A stretch of DNA of 64,000 nucleotides from Saprospiraceae bacterium (GTDB lineage: Bacteria > Bacteroidota > Bacteroidia > Chitinophagales > Saprospiraceae): NCBI GenBank assembly GCA_020629715.1, contig JAHDCU010000003.1, positions 62,001 to 126,000 on the forward strand, in the 5' to 3' direction. The notes beneath the pieces are model-generated. The model was not told where the DNA came from. It searched no databases and was given only the letters and a program-made list of their open reading frames with translations. This document shows, in pieces, positions 1 through 8,847 of the stretch. Position 1 is the stretch's first letter. Each line of letters starts with the position of its first letter. Position numbers and translations under genes: made by a program.

Positions 1-3000
1 CGATGACCCAAAAGATATTCCCGATCCATAGCCTGCAACCATGGCGGGACCTGTGCTATTCGTACCAGAGATCAGCATGCCCATAGTTGGAGCTAGTGTT
101 TGATTATCAATCTGAGTAAAGCTTACAGATAACATATCTCCGTCGCAGATTGTGATCATACCACCGCTTCCACCTAATGCATTTTCTATGGCTAATTCTT
201 CGTCTTCGAGTTGTGTCAAACTTCCTATATCAAATGTTACACCATTGATCGTAAGTTGATATGCTAAAGCATCATTCGCTAATCCAGGTGTTGGAGTATC
301 ATCTAAAACGTAAGTAGATCCGTCCCAAGAATATGAAGTAGAACATGCAGTTTCATTACCTAGATCAAACGTACTGTCATAGAAAGAAGCATCAGAAGCT
401 GCTGGAAAAACAATACTACTTGCACTTGGACAAGACCTACCTCCACAACTCTCAGGAATAGACTTATTAATTGGCAATCCTTCTCCGCCTCCCCAGACTA
501 CTGCATGGACAGGGTCTGAAAGATCACAAGGATTAAAAATAGCAAGCTGCTCAGCAGGATTATCTAAAGTTATATCACTAATTAAAGTAGGTGAAGAGCA
601 TTGAGTTCCATCTTCCCATATTCCCTCAGTACAATTGCAGGATGCACAAGAGCTCACATCTAGATCATGGCTATATCCACCATTGGCTGATAGATCATGA
701 TTGAGAATATCTCCGACCATTCCATTGGCCGCAAGGTTTGATCCAATCGTGTAGTATGTTCCTGCTGTTAATACAGTCCCATCTGGTATAACTACTAAAA
801 ACTCTCCATTGGAAACATAATATCCACTAATATCACAAGTACCTGTTACGCATAATAATTCTATCCACTCCCCAGCAGAAGCATCACCTGACCCTGGATC
901 GGTCTGTATTTCAGATATAATTACATCGGCATCAGTGGGTGCCGAGATAGTAGGTGCAGTGAAAGAACCACAACTAGAGCATGCTCCAGAATACCCAAAA
1001 GTGGTAGAACCATCTTGCATATATCCCGGTGAAAAATCTAAAGAAGATCCGAAAGTACTTGAATTGTGTTGCACTAAAGCGCCCGTGAAGTCAGGATCCA
1101 ATGTAAGTGATTGATTACTTCCTCCTTCAGAACCATAGGCTTGATTATTGACACTGTTACCGCAAACATCCTTTATGCATACATCATCTCCACCGTTATT
1201 TAAACCAAGACCACCATTAGAAGATACACTTACTAAAGCTCCACTAGCTAATACCGCTCCTGTGGGTGTTCCACCACCAAAAATTACCGCAGCTTGTCCT
1301 GGATTTAAGGTAGTCGTACCTGTACCTATATCTCCTGGAAATAGATGTACAGAACTATTATCTGAACAGCCCGCATCATAAATACTCCAACCGCTTATAT
1401 CCACTATTCCGCATGTATAGTTAATAATCTCAATAAATTCATCTTGAGTAGAACTTACTGTACCATCACCGTTGGAGTCCCCAGTTGAAGCATCTGGATC
1501 AGCTAGTATTTCATTTACAACTACATTTCCTACTGAAACCTGAATATTAGCTGTACCATCTCCAACAAAGGCAGAACTCGAAAGCGGACCTGCAGATTGA
1601 GGATTATTTGCCGCATAAGTGAATGGACCAAATGATTCTCCACCTATAAATATATTATAGGTGGTACCTGCTACACTTGCAGGATCAGGGTGATCATGTG
1701 TCACCGTTGTGATTTCATATAAATTACAATCATTAGTTGCTGCGGTGGTGACCTGTACGTTCGATGCAGGACATATAGGAAGGCTAATTGGCGGGGGACA
1801 TTCGCCCGGCACAGTAATTACACTGCTTATTGTACTGCTCATAGACATATCAGAATCACAATTACATCTAGTTTGAATTGTAATAGACTGATCATCATCA
1901 TAACTCGGAATAGAAGCAGACCAATTCGTTCCGTCTAGACTATATTGCAGCGAAGATCCTGCAGGGCACATAGTTGTAGGGGGATCAATACTTCCTGGAG
2001 TATCTTGACCTACAGTACCTCCCGGTGTGGTACATGTGCTTTCTACAACTTGAACATCAAGATCGCCTTCACTTATGGAACTAAAATCAGGACAACCACC
2101 ACAATTAGCAACCATAGTACCACATATAGTAAATTCATCAAACGCAATAGTCTCACTACCTGAACCTAATGAGACACTCACTTCAATCACTAAGGTAGAA
2201 GAAGTACTTCCAGCACCAGCAATTGTTGCAGAAAATGATTGAGAAGATGAACTTAGGTTTGTACCTGCTATTGCGGCTCCAACATTAAATCCAGTGCCTT
2301 GTCCGTCCACATCAATGAGAGTCTGCGGTGCACCGCCATCTAAAATAGCGACAACAGTAACATCGTCCGCTGAATCAAATCCCCCTTCACTAGAAGCGAA
2401 TAAGCCTGTAAAAGTCATATTTTCCCAGCAACTCACATCAACAGTATATGAAAATGTTGCAGGTAAAGTTCCACTTCCACCATCATCGTCCACATCTTCT
2501 GCAGCAAAAAAACTACCACAAAAACCCGAATATCCTCCTGAAATATTAGTTCCATCTGTCACACTAAAATGATCGCTAGATCCATCATTAAAAAAAGCAG
2601 TCCCTCCTGTAGCGGTTAAATCTGAATTGCTATTAAAAGACTGTTGGTTAATTAATGTTCCTCCTGTACAGGTAACCGGGCAGCCAGCCACTGGTATGCA
2701 GTCAGGCGAAACAAGCATTTCCGACAACATGCAATTTGTATTGGATAATGTTAATGTAATATCCGTTCCTTCAGGGATACCAGTTACTGTAATAGTACCA
2801 TCAGCTGAAATTGAAGATACACTTGCAGTACCAGCACTTGCTAATACACTTAGTGCCTCAGTTTCAGTACCATTAGTATAGCTAAATGTTGCTGTATAAG
2901 TATCTGTTCCTGCAGTTTCAGCATCACAAGCAACTGATCCCGCAGTCAAAGAGGCAGTACAGTTTGCTTCAACACTACAAGCTCCAGAAACTGCCGCATC

Positions 3001-3699
3001 CGCACAAGCTGCAGCTTCAGCGGAATCATAGCATACTAAAAGAACATTATCGATAGTCATATTTTCTGAACTTGCCCACATGGACATAACGATACTCAGA
3101 TCTACGCTAGTAAGTGAGGCTGGCGGAATAGGGGTGCCATCTGGTAGGTTGGCACCACATATTGCCTGAACTGTAGACCCATTATTAGGAACTGAACAGT
3201 CATCTCCAAGTAAAATCGTGTTATTTGTAATGCCACCACCAAAATCTAATTCTGCATATAAGAAATCCCAACATGTATCACATCCGCCCGCTATCGGGTC
3301 ATTGATATCTCCTGCGCATCCACCACATTCATCAACACATTCCAAATTTCCAGTTCCTGAATATCCTACCGAGCTGTAATCGAATGAAAAAGAAATAACA
3401 TCACATCCTGTCAAATCTAAGCCAGTAACATTAAAGCTAGCAGGCCCATTAGTATCTTGCCCTTCAAGACCGCCATTTTCAACCCATAAGTGATCGCCTG
3501 TTGTCTGCCCTCCAGAGCAGCTAGGACAAGCCACACTCCATGCAATGCCATTCGCATCGGTACCGGAGGTAGATTGGTCTCCTTCATCGAAAGTTTCATA
3601 AAAAACGTTAGTTCCGACTGCTGATCCACATGGACCTATTTGACTAAATATTTGAAAATAATAAAAACATACAACTAGAATAAGTAAAATTCTCTTCAT
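1..3699 (-). CDS. Large secreted lamin-tail-domain (LTD) protein, N-terminal part (runs off window)
   Basis: An open frame of 1233 codons reads from ATG at 3699 to base 1 without a stop, so the C-terminus lies outside the window. It begins with a signal peptide (MKRILLILVV, then an apolar stretch ending near FSQ). Residues about 20-240 form a cysteine-rich module (FYETFDEGD, many Cys-Gly pairs). A second similar module (LINQQSFNSNSDL) lies around residues 340-540. Two lamin-tail-like domains follow, starting VVNEILADPDAS (about residue 723) and VIISEIQTDPGS (about 925), each with the DEFIEIIN or GEWIELL signature and a SGW or SGYYVSN turn. LTDs are common in secreted bacterial surface proteins and nucleases. 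A T9SS sorting domain is expected beyond the edge but is not seen. The product is probably surface-exposed; its function is unknown. Only short shadow frames exist on the opposite strand. Confidence 0.85.
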   Translation of the reverse strand, partial: MKRILLILVVCFYYFQIFSQIGPCGSAVGTNVFYETFDEGDQSTSGTDANGIAWSVACPSCSGGQTTGDHLWVENGGLEGQDTNGPASFNVTGLDLTGCDVISFSFDYSSVGYSGTGNLECVDECGGCAGDINDPIAGGCDTCWDFLYAELDFGGGITNNTILLGDDCSVPNNGSTVQAICGANLPDGTPIPPASLTSVDLSIVMSMWASSENMTIDNVLLVCYDSAEAAACADAAVSGACSVEANCTASLTAGSVACDAETAGTDTYTATFSYTNGTETEALSVLASAGTASVSSISADGTITVTGIPEGTDITLTLSNTNCMLSEMLVSPDCIPVAGCPVTCTGGTLINQQSFNSNSDLTATGGTAFFNDGSSDHFSVTDGTNISGGYSGFCGSFFAAEDVDDDGGSGTLPATFSYTVDVSCWENMTFTGLFASSEGGFDSADDVTVVAILDGGAPQTLIDVDGQGTGFNVGAAIAGTNLSSSSQSFSATIAGAGSTSSTLVIEVSVSLGSGSETIAFDEFTICGTMVANCGGCPDFSSISEGDLDVQVVESTCTTPGGTVGQDTPGSIDPPTTMCPAGSSLQYSLDGTNWSASIPSYDDDQSITIQTRCNCDSDMSMSSTISSVITVPGECPPPISLPICPASNVQVTTAATNDCNLYEITTVTHDHPDPASVAGTTYNIFIGGESFGPFTYAANNPQSAGPLSSSAFVGDGTANIQVSVGNVVVNEILADPDASTGDSNGDGTVSSTQDEFIEIINYTCGIVDISGWSIYDAGCSDNSSVHLFPGDIGTGTTTLNPGQAAVIFGGGTPTGAVLASGALVSVSSNGGLGLNNGGDDVCIKDVCGNSVNNQAYGSEGGSNQSLTLDPDFTGALVQHNSSTFGSSLDFSPGYMQDGSTTFGYSGACSSCGSFTAPTISAPTDADVIISEIQTDPGSGDASAGEWIELLCVTGTCDISGYYVSNGEFLVVIPDGTVLTAGTYYTIGSNLAANGMVGDILNHDLSANGGYSHDLDVSSCASCNCTEGIWEDGTQCSSPTLISDITLDNPAEQLAIFNPCDLSDPVHAVVWGGGEGLPINKSIPESCGGRSCPSASSIVFPAASDASFYDSTFDLGNETACSTSYSWDGSTYVLDDTPTPGLANDALAYQLTINGVTFDIGSLTQLEDEELAIENALGGSGGMITICDGDMLSVSFTQIDNQTLAPTMGMLISGTNSTGPAMVAGYGSGISFGSS

Positions 3700-3830
3700 C
3701 AGATTGATATTGATTAATAAACAAGCACTACCCCCCTACCGAGGATATTAGATTGTTAATTACATCAGTCTTAAAGGAAAAATAAAATTAGAGAAAATGT
3801 CTGCTAGTTAGCACTTGGTATAAACGGGAG

Positions 3831-3850
3831 TTATCCACCAGTTATTCACA
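3831..3850 (+). promoter_or_regulatory. Pair of DnaA-box-like 9-mers
   Basis: TTATCCACC (3831-3839) and TTATTCACA (3842-3850) lie two bases apart in the same orientation. The second matches TTATNCACA exactly and the first has one mismatch. An AT-rich stretch follows directly (about 3851-3880). This could be a DnaA-binding site, or chance in AT-rich DNA. The gap 3700-3874 holds no gene. Confidence 0.35.
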
Positions 3851-3874
3851 TTTTTGATTTAACATATATGTATA

Positions 3875-5008
3875 TTAATACCCTCCGTATATTGCCTTCA
3901 CAATATCTCCATTCAAAAATGAATCTGTATCAATCTGGCTTTGTAGCACGATGCCAGCGTATTTACTTTCTAGCAACTCTATTGCCATCTGGCATAAAGG
4001 TCCTGCTGTAGTTGACTGAATAGCCCTTAACATATGATTACCTACTTTAGAAGGCATCACTTTATAGGATTTTTCAACTTGACGTAATACTCCATTAGCA
4101 TCTTTACCTTTTACCGAACTATATACGATCACAACATCATCTTCTACAGACGGTATAGCGTTGAGCATTTCCTTTTCTAAGATTTGGATCAAATTAGACT
4201 TATCTGTCTGAGCATCGATAAATTTCTTGGCCCAATCATAGTGCCCTGGATATCTAAGCGTTTTATAGTCGAGATCTTTGATTCTACCTGCAAAAAACTC
4301 TGGTAAATCTGCAGCACCACCACTAGTGAAATTATCCTCATACGTCTCTCCGTCAATGATAATCGTCTCTGCTCCAGAAAGCGCAGGTACTTTCATTTTT
4401 TGATAGTCACGTACAGCATCGGCATCTTTAACATATTCTGTAGCAACACCGATAGGAGACCATGTAAATGCATAAAAGTGTGGTGCTTGGGCATGCTGAC
4501 TCAACGCTCCAACTTTCATAGTCATACAGTCTGCTTTATCAACCTTGTGATTTGTCGCAAAATCTTCAAACACCTTACATGCCAATACGTTAATGAAGCC
4601 CGGCGCCAATCCTGTTTGTAACACAAAACCTCTCGAAGCATCTTTAGCCATCTCCATGATCTGTTCAGTCTCAGCGACATATTCAGTAAGATTTGCATAG
4701 TGCATGTCATACTTCAATGCCCAAGACGCAAGCTTAGGTGCCTGACTACCTGGTAGACAATCTAAAATGATATCGCAAGTATTCATCGCAGTACTTACAG
4801 CTTCATTTTCACCTTCTAGAGACATCAATACTGTAGAGATTGTGCATTTGTTGGTCGTACCTGAAGTCACAAAGTTCTTCGCTTGTGATAAAGCACTCTC
4901 ACTGATATCTCCAATATATATGTGAGCAGCATCTCCGTAGTGCTGTGCCAAGATAAGACCTGAAGCCTGTCCTATTCCGCCTGCTCCTGCTATAAATATA
5001 TTGTGCAT
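3875..5008 (-). CDS. Saccharopine dehydrogenase-like NAD(P)-dependent oxidoreductase
   Basis: The 377-residue protein opens with a Rossmann nucleotide-binding motif (FIAGAGGIGQASG, residues 5-17). The rest has the length and layout of the saccharopine dehydrogenase / carboxynorspermidine synthase family. In that family an N-terminal NAD(P) domain is followed by a catalytic alpha/beta domain, with segments such as DIILDCLPG and VLQTGLAPGFINVLA. It is presumably cytoplasmic and acts on an amino-acid-like substrate (lysine catabolism, or a carboxy-polyamine or opine reaction). The exact substrate cannot be read from sequence. It stands alone, transcribed toward the LTD gene and divergent from ftsK with 254 bp between them. 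ATG at 5008 directly precedes the dinucleotide motif and no better start is visible. Confidence 0.75.
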   Translation of the reverse strand: MHNIFIAGAGGIGQASGLILAQHYGDAAHIYIGDISESALSQAKNFVTSGTTNKCTISTVLMSLEGENEAVSTAMNTCDIILDCLPGSQAPKLASWALKYDMHYANLTEYVAETEQIMEMAKDASRGFVLQTGLAPGFINVLACKVFEDFATNHKVDKADCMTMKVGALSQHAQAPHFYAFTWSPIGVATEYVKDADAVRDYQKMKVPALSGAETIIIDGETYEDNFTSGGAADLPEFFAGRIKDLDYKTLRYPGHYDWAKKFIDAQTDKSNLIQILEKEMLNAIPSVEDDVVIVYSSVKGKDANGVLRQVEKSYKVMPSKVGNHMLRAIQSTTAGPLCQMAIELLESKYAGIVLQSQIDTDSFLNGDIVKAIYGGY

Positions 5009-5179
5009 AACTAGTTGTTTTTATATTTCGCTGCAAGCTATCAAAAAACTAAAATATTCAGATTGAATTAAATTAAAATATGGACCACTTATCTCATTGC
5101 AAAACAATAAACTATGTATTGATAAAATACTAATTGGTTGCAATTATCAGATTAACAGATTAAAATATATGTGTAAATA

Positions 5180-5210
5180 TTGTAATATGTTATTTCCAGC
5201 TGTATATTTA
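5180..5210 (+). promoter_or_regulatory. Candidate Bacteroidota-type promoter for ftsK
   Basis: TTG at 5180-5182 and TATATTTA at 5203-5210 are separated by 20 bases. This resembles the phylum's -33 TTTG and -7 TAnnTTTG promoter, with one mismatch in the -7 element. It would give a leader of about 50 nt before the ftsK ATG at 5263. Confidence 0.4.
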
Positions 5211-5262
5211 CAGTCCCAAGAATGGTGTTACTCATTATATAATACCATAACCGATTTCTATC

Positions 5263-7776
5263 ATGGCTTCTAAAAAGAGTACAAAGTCCCGTAAACGAAA
5301 ACAACCGAAAAAATCTTTTCTACAGGATGAAAGAACACCAAAAATACTTGGTGCTCTCTGTATCTTTTTATCCATCTATCTGACAATTGCCTTTGTGTCT
5401 TATATATATACATGGCAAGTCGACCAAGACAAAGTCCTTCTAAACTCATGGAACATAATTTTCGATGACACTCAGGTCGTACAAAATTGGTTGGGCAGAC
5501 TTGGTGCCGTGATTTCTAACATGTTTTTCTATTGGGGCTTTGGACTCCCAAGTATATTTTTCATAGTCATGTTCTGTAAACTAGGAATAGATCTTATCAG
5601 GAAAGTATCGCTAAAGCCTTGGATTGAAATGGTGAAGAATGGATTTTTATTAATGGCATTTTTCTCCTTATTACTAGAATTTATTTTTCGGAACTCTGAG
5701 TTTACATGGGGTGGTGCTTTTGGTGAAAGTACATATCTATGGCTGAGTAGTTTTATTGGTAATATAGGCCTGTTTGTATTGATTTTATTTACAATGATTT
5801 TTGCATCGATCTGGCTTTTCAACCCACAATTAGATCAATTAGTAGTAAATACTCCATCTGGCGAATTCAGAATCGGTGAATACTTAAATTTCCTTAGACC
5901 GCAAAAAGCTACAGAAGCAGAAGCTACAACTTTACAACCTCAAAAAGAAACACAAGAACAACCTAATTCCCTTAGACCTTTTTATGATAATAGAGAGAGG
6001 TCCATCTCAAAAACTGATTTAGATAATGCCCAGGATAGTTCGGGTCTCGAATTCGAACTTCCTGAAGCGTTATCGCCTGCTGAGATGAGGAAAAGAAAAG
6101 CAGCAGCTACCGCGGCACCAGCACAGTTTGAAATCAATGATATCGGTGGCATTGCTATCGATCAAGAAAAAGGTGCCGCTGCTCCTTTGGAAAAAGTAGA
6201 AGCCCCTAAAACGGAAGAAATCCTTCCTATCCAAGAAGAAAATGCAAATCATGTTGAGCCTTATGATCCTACCTTAGATCTTTCTAATTATGTGCCTCCT
6301 ACCTTAGAACTGCTAGAGGCTTATGAGGCGTCAAATGTAGAAGTAGATAGATCTGAGCTAGAAGCTAATAAGGACCAGATTATTAAAACATTACTTGACT
6401 ATAAAATTCAGATTACTAAGATCCGAGCGACTATTGGACCTACAGTTACTCTGTATGAAATTATACCAGCACCAGGAGTAAAAATCAGCAAGATTAAAAA
6501 TCTAGAAGATGATATTGCTTTGAGTCTGGCAGCATTGGGTATACGTATCATTGCACCGATCCCAGGCAAAGGGACGATTGGTATCGAAGTACCTAATAAA
6601 AAGCCTCAGATCGTATCTTTTAGAGAGGTCATCAACTCTGAGAAATATACTAATGCGAAAATGGATCTTCCTATAGCTTTAGGAAAGACTATTAGCAATG
6701 AAGTTTTTGTAGCGGACTTAGCCAAAATGCCACACCTCTTGATTGCAGGTGCGACGGGACAAGGTAAGTCGGTAGGTATCAATACCGTATTGATGTCTCT
6801 GCTCTATAAAAAGCATCCTTCTCAGGTCAAACTTGTATTAATTGACCCAAAGAAAGTAGAGCTCTTCCCGTATGCAAGTTTGTACAAGCACTTTTTAGCA
6901 TTCTTACCTGATGAAGAAGAGCCAATCGTAACGGATACAGCTAAAGTAGTCATGACGCTAAACTCTCTATGTATAGAGATGGATGCGCGATATGATTTAC
7001 TTAAGAAAGCGAGAGCAAGAAACTTAAATGAGTACAACGAAAAATTTACATCCCGTAGATTAAATCCAAATGATGGTCATAAATTTTTACCATTCATTGT
7101 ATTGGTCATAGACGAGTTTGCTGATTTGATCATGACAGCGGGTAAAGAAGTTGAGATGCCAATTGCAAGATTAGCACAGCTCGCAAGAGCAATCGGTATA
7201 CACTTAATCATCGCTACACAGCGACCATCTGTGAATATCATCACAGGTATCATCAAAGCTAACTTCCCTGCAAGATTAGCCTTTAAGGTAACTTCAAAAA
7301 TAGACTCAAGAACCATTCTTGATCAAGGAGGTGCAGATCAGTTGATCGGACGAGGAGATATGCTACTATCTATCGGAAGCAATACTGTGAGACTTCAATG
7401 TGCTTTTGTAGATACTCCGGAAGTAGAAAGAATTATAGATCACATCGGTGATCAACAAGGATTCCCTGAGCCATTTTTCTTACCAGAATATACCTCTGAT
7501 GAAGATAAAGGTATAGATGGATCATCTTTAAAAATAAGTGATTTGGATAGTATGTTTGAAGACGCAGCACGGATCGTAGTAGGTGGTCAGCACGGATCTA
7601 CTTCTATGCTACAGCGTAAGCTACAGTTAGGTTACAACCGAGCAGGTAGAATTATGGATCAAATGGAGTCACTAGGTATAGTCGGTCCTGCTAAAGGATC
7701 GAAACCTCGAGAGGTACTATTCTTCAGCGAGCAAGAATTAGAGAGCTTCTTACAGCAAATAAAAATAGATAGTTAA
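5263..7776 (+). CDS. ftsK: DNA translocase FtsK
   Basis: FtsK pumps chromosomal DNA through the division septum and supports dimer resolution and cell division. The 837-residue protein has a basic N-terminus (SKKSTKSRKRKQPKK) and four hydrophobic segments at about residues 30-48, 85-108, 125-143 and 160-185. An acidic, proline-containing linker covers about 210-340. The RecA-like motor has Walker A GATGQGKSVG at about 495-505 and Walker B LVIDEFADL at about 612-620, followed by the family signature LARAIGIHLIIATQRPSVN. A C-terminal winged-helix gamma domain (from about residue 755) carries QRKLQLGYNRAGRIMDQME, which in this family recognises orienting sequences. The length is normal. It is followed by a strong terminator and then lolA, an arrangement frequent in Bacteroidota. 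ATG at 5263 gives a complete N-terminus. Confidence 0.97.
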   Translation: MASKKSTKSRKRKQPKKSFLQDERTPKILGALCIFLSIYLTIAFVSYIYTWQVDQDKVLLNSWNIIFDDTQVVQNWLGRLGAVISNMFFYWGFGLPSIFFIVMFCKLGIDLIRKVSLKPWIEMVKNGFLLMAFFSLLLEFIFRNSEFTWGGAFGESTYLWLSSFIGNIGLFVLILFTMIFASIWLFNPQLDQLVVNTPSGEFRIGEYLNFLRPQKATEAEATTLQPQKETQEQPNSLRPFYDNRERSISKTDLDNAQDSSGLEFELPEALSPAEMRKRKAAATAAPAQFEINDIGGIAIDQEKGAAAPLEKVEAPKTEEILPIQEENANHVEPYDPTLDLSNYVPPTLELLEAYEASNVEVDRSELEANKDQIIKTLLDYKIQITKIRATIGPTVTLYEIIPAPGVKISKIKNLEDDIALSLAALGIRIIAPIPGKGTIGIEVPNKKPQIVSFREVINSEKYTNAKMDLPIALGKTISNEVFVADLAKMPHLLIAGATGQGKSVGINTVLMSLLYKKHPSQVKLVLIDPKKVELFPYASLYKHFLAFLPDEEEPIVTDTAKVVMTLNSLCIEMDARYDLLKKARARNLNEYNEKFTSRRLNPNDGHKFLPFIVLVIDEFADLIMTAGKEVEMPIARLAQLARAIGIHLIIATQRPSVNIITGIIKANFPARLAFKVTSKIDSRTILDQGGADQLIGRGDMLLSIGSNTVRLQCAFVDTPEVERIIDHIGDQQGFPEPFFLPEYTSDEDKGIDGSSLKISDLDSMFEDAARIVVGGQHGSTSMLQRKLQLGYNRAGRIMDQMESLGIVGPAKGSKPREVLFFSEQELESFLQQIKIDS

Positions 7777-7832
7777 TTAACCAACTATAAAAAATGTGTT
7801 TTGAGGTTTCTCCTTAAACACAGTCTGAACTG

Positions 7833-7868
7833 AGCCCCAAATTTCCCCAGATTTGGGGCTTTTTATTT
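7833..7868 (+). terminator. Rho-independent terminator after ftsK
   Basis: AGCCCCAAAT (7833-7842) pairs perfectly with ATTTGGGGCT (7851-7860) around an 8-base loop. TTTTATTT follows. It lies 57 bp past the ftsK stop. Confidence 0.9.
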
Positions 7869-8024
7869 GGATGACTTTATTTTACTTTGGTCTAAAATGA
7901 AGTCAGACCATTTAGCCAAACACCACCATACTTTTAATGAGTAATTTCAAATTAACACATCATTAACCGCTTCCTTATTTACTTTTCAAACTATATCTTC
8001 GTCTTTGTGTTAAACAGTTATATT

Positions 8025-8684
8025 ATGAAAAAGTATATCTATATCCTTTCTTGTATACTATGTCTCCATGTATATGCTGATGCACAGATGGGCCAAGATC
8101 CAAAAGCTAAGCTTATACTTGATGATATAAAATCTAACTACGATAGCTACGATGCCGTGCAGATGAATTTCACCCTAACCCTTGAACTTCCTGAGCAAGC
8201 TCCTGAAGTGCAACATGGCATCGCCATTCAATCAGGTGATAAATATAAGATGGAGCTAGATGATCAAGCCATATACAGTGATGGTACAGCGGTCTGGGTA
8301 CACCTGAAAGGTAGCAACGAAGTCCAGATCAATGATATAGATATGGATGACAGTGCGATGATGTCACCAACCGATATACTCAAAGTATATGAAAATGGTG
8401 AATACGAATATGCTATTACCAATACCTATAAGCAAAATGGAGTTTCGATAAGTGAGATCGAATTTAAACCCACAGATGAGGACTCCGAATATAGTAAGAT
8501 GAGACTAATGGTGAATGGTAAAAATAATGATGTAAAAAGCTTTAAGATATTTTCCAGAGATGGATCAAGATACACCCTTGATATACATGAGATTGTGACT
8601 GACAAGGTGTACCCAACCGATACCTTTGTATTTGATGCCTCACAATATGAGGACATTTACATTGAAGATCTGAGAATTGATTAG
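8025..8684 (+). CDS. lolA: LolA-like outer-membrane lipoprotein carrier protein
   Basis: This is a periplasmic chaperone candidate that carries lipoproteins from the inner to the outer membrane. The 219-residue product starts with a signal peptide (MKKYIYILSCILCLHVYADA) and has the LolA layout. It opens with an amphipathic KAKLILDDIKSNYDSYDAVQMNF-type segment (split here as KAKLILDDIK and SNYDSYDAVQ). Beta strands such as YKMELDDQAIYSDGTAVW and a SPTDILKVY segment follow. ATG at 8025 is chosen over an in-frame GTG at 8007 because it places the signal peptide at the N-terminus. A weak -7-like TATCTTCG lies about 30 bp upstream. The downstream position relative to ftsK fits the usual Bacteroidota order. 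A perfect-looking terminator follows at 8756. Confidence 0.85.
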   Translation: MKKYIYILSCILCLHVYADAQMGQDPKAKLILDDIKSNYDSYDAVQMNFTLTLELPEQAPEVQHGIAIQSGDKYKMELDDQAIYSDGTAVWVHLKGSNEVQINDIDMDDSAMMSPTDILKVYENGEYEYAITNTYKQNGVSISEIEFKPTDEDSEYSKMRLMVNGKNNDVKSFKIFSRDGSRYTLDIHEIVTDKVYPTDTFVFDASQYEDIYIEDLRID

Positions 8685-8755
8685 AACCTGATTCTCAACC
8701 TGCTCCGATAAGATAATTTTAGAACCTTAAGAATTATTCGGAGTTTACCGACCTT

Positions 8756-8787
8756 GGCGATTTCCAGAAATGGAGATCGCCTTTTTT
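8756..8787 (+). terminator. Rho-independent terminator after lolA
   Basis: GGCGATTTCCA (8756-8766) pairs with TGGAGATCGCC (8771-8781), with one T-G pair, around a GAAA tetraloop. Six T residues follow. A potential ATG at 8770 straddles the end of this loop, so it is unlikely to be the start of the next gene. Confidence 0.85.
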
Positions 8788-8847
8788 ATTGGAGAAATTA
8801 TTGCTTTTCTCTTTAAGCTTTGGATCCAATCCACGTATTTTTACTCC

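Noticed and set aside
1148-2881. Several open frames of 70-90 codons on the plus strand
   Set aside because: They are antisense to the continuous minus-strand LTD reading frame, which has clear signal peptide and domains; their composition is not protein-like.
3831-3885. Confident call of a chromosomal replication origin
   Set aside because: Only two DnaA-like boxes are present and no dnaA, dnaN or other usual origin neighbours are seen.
8770-8847. N-terminal extension of the first GH3 protein
   Set aside because: The start lies in a terminator loop and the extension is missing from the paralogue.
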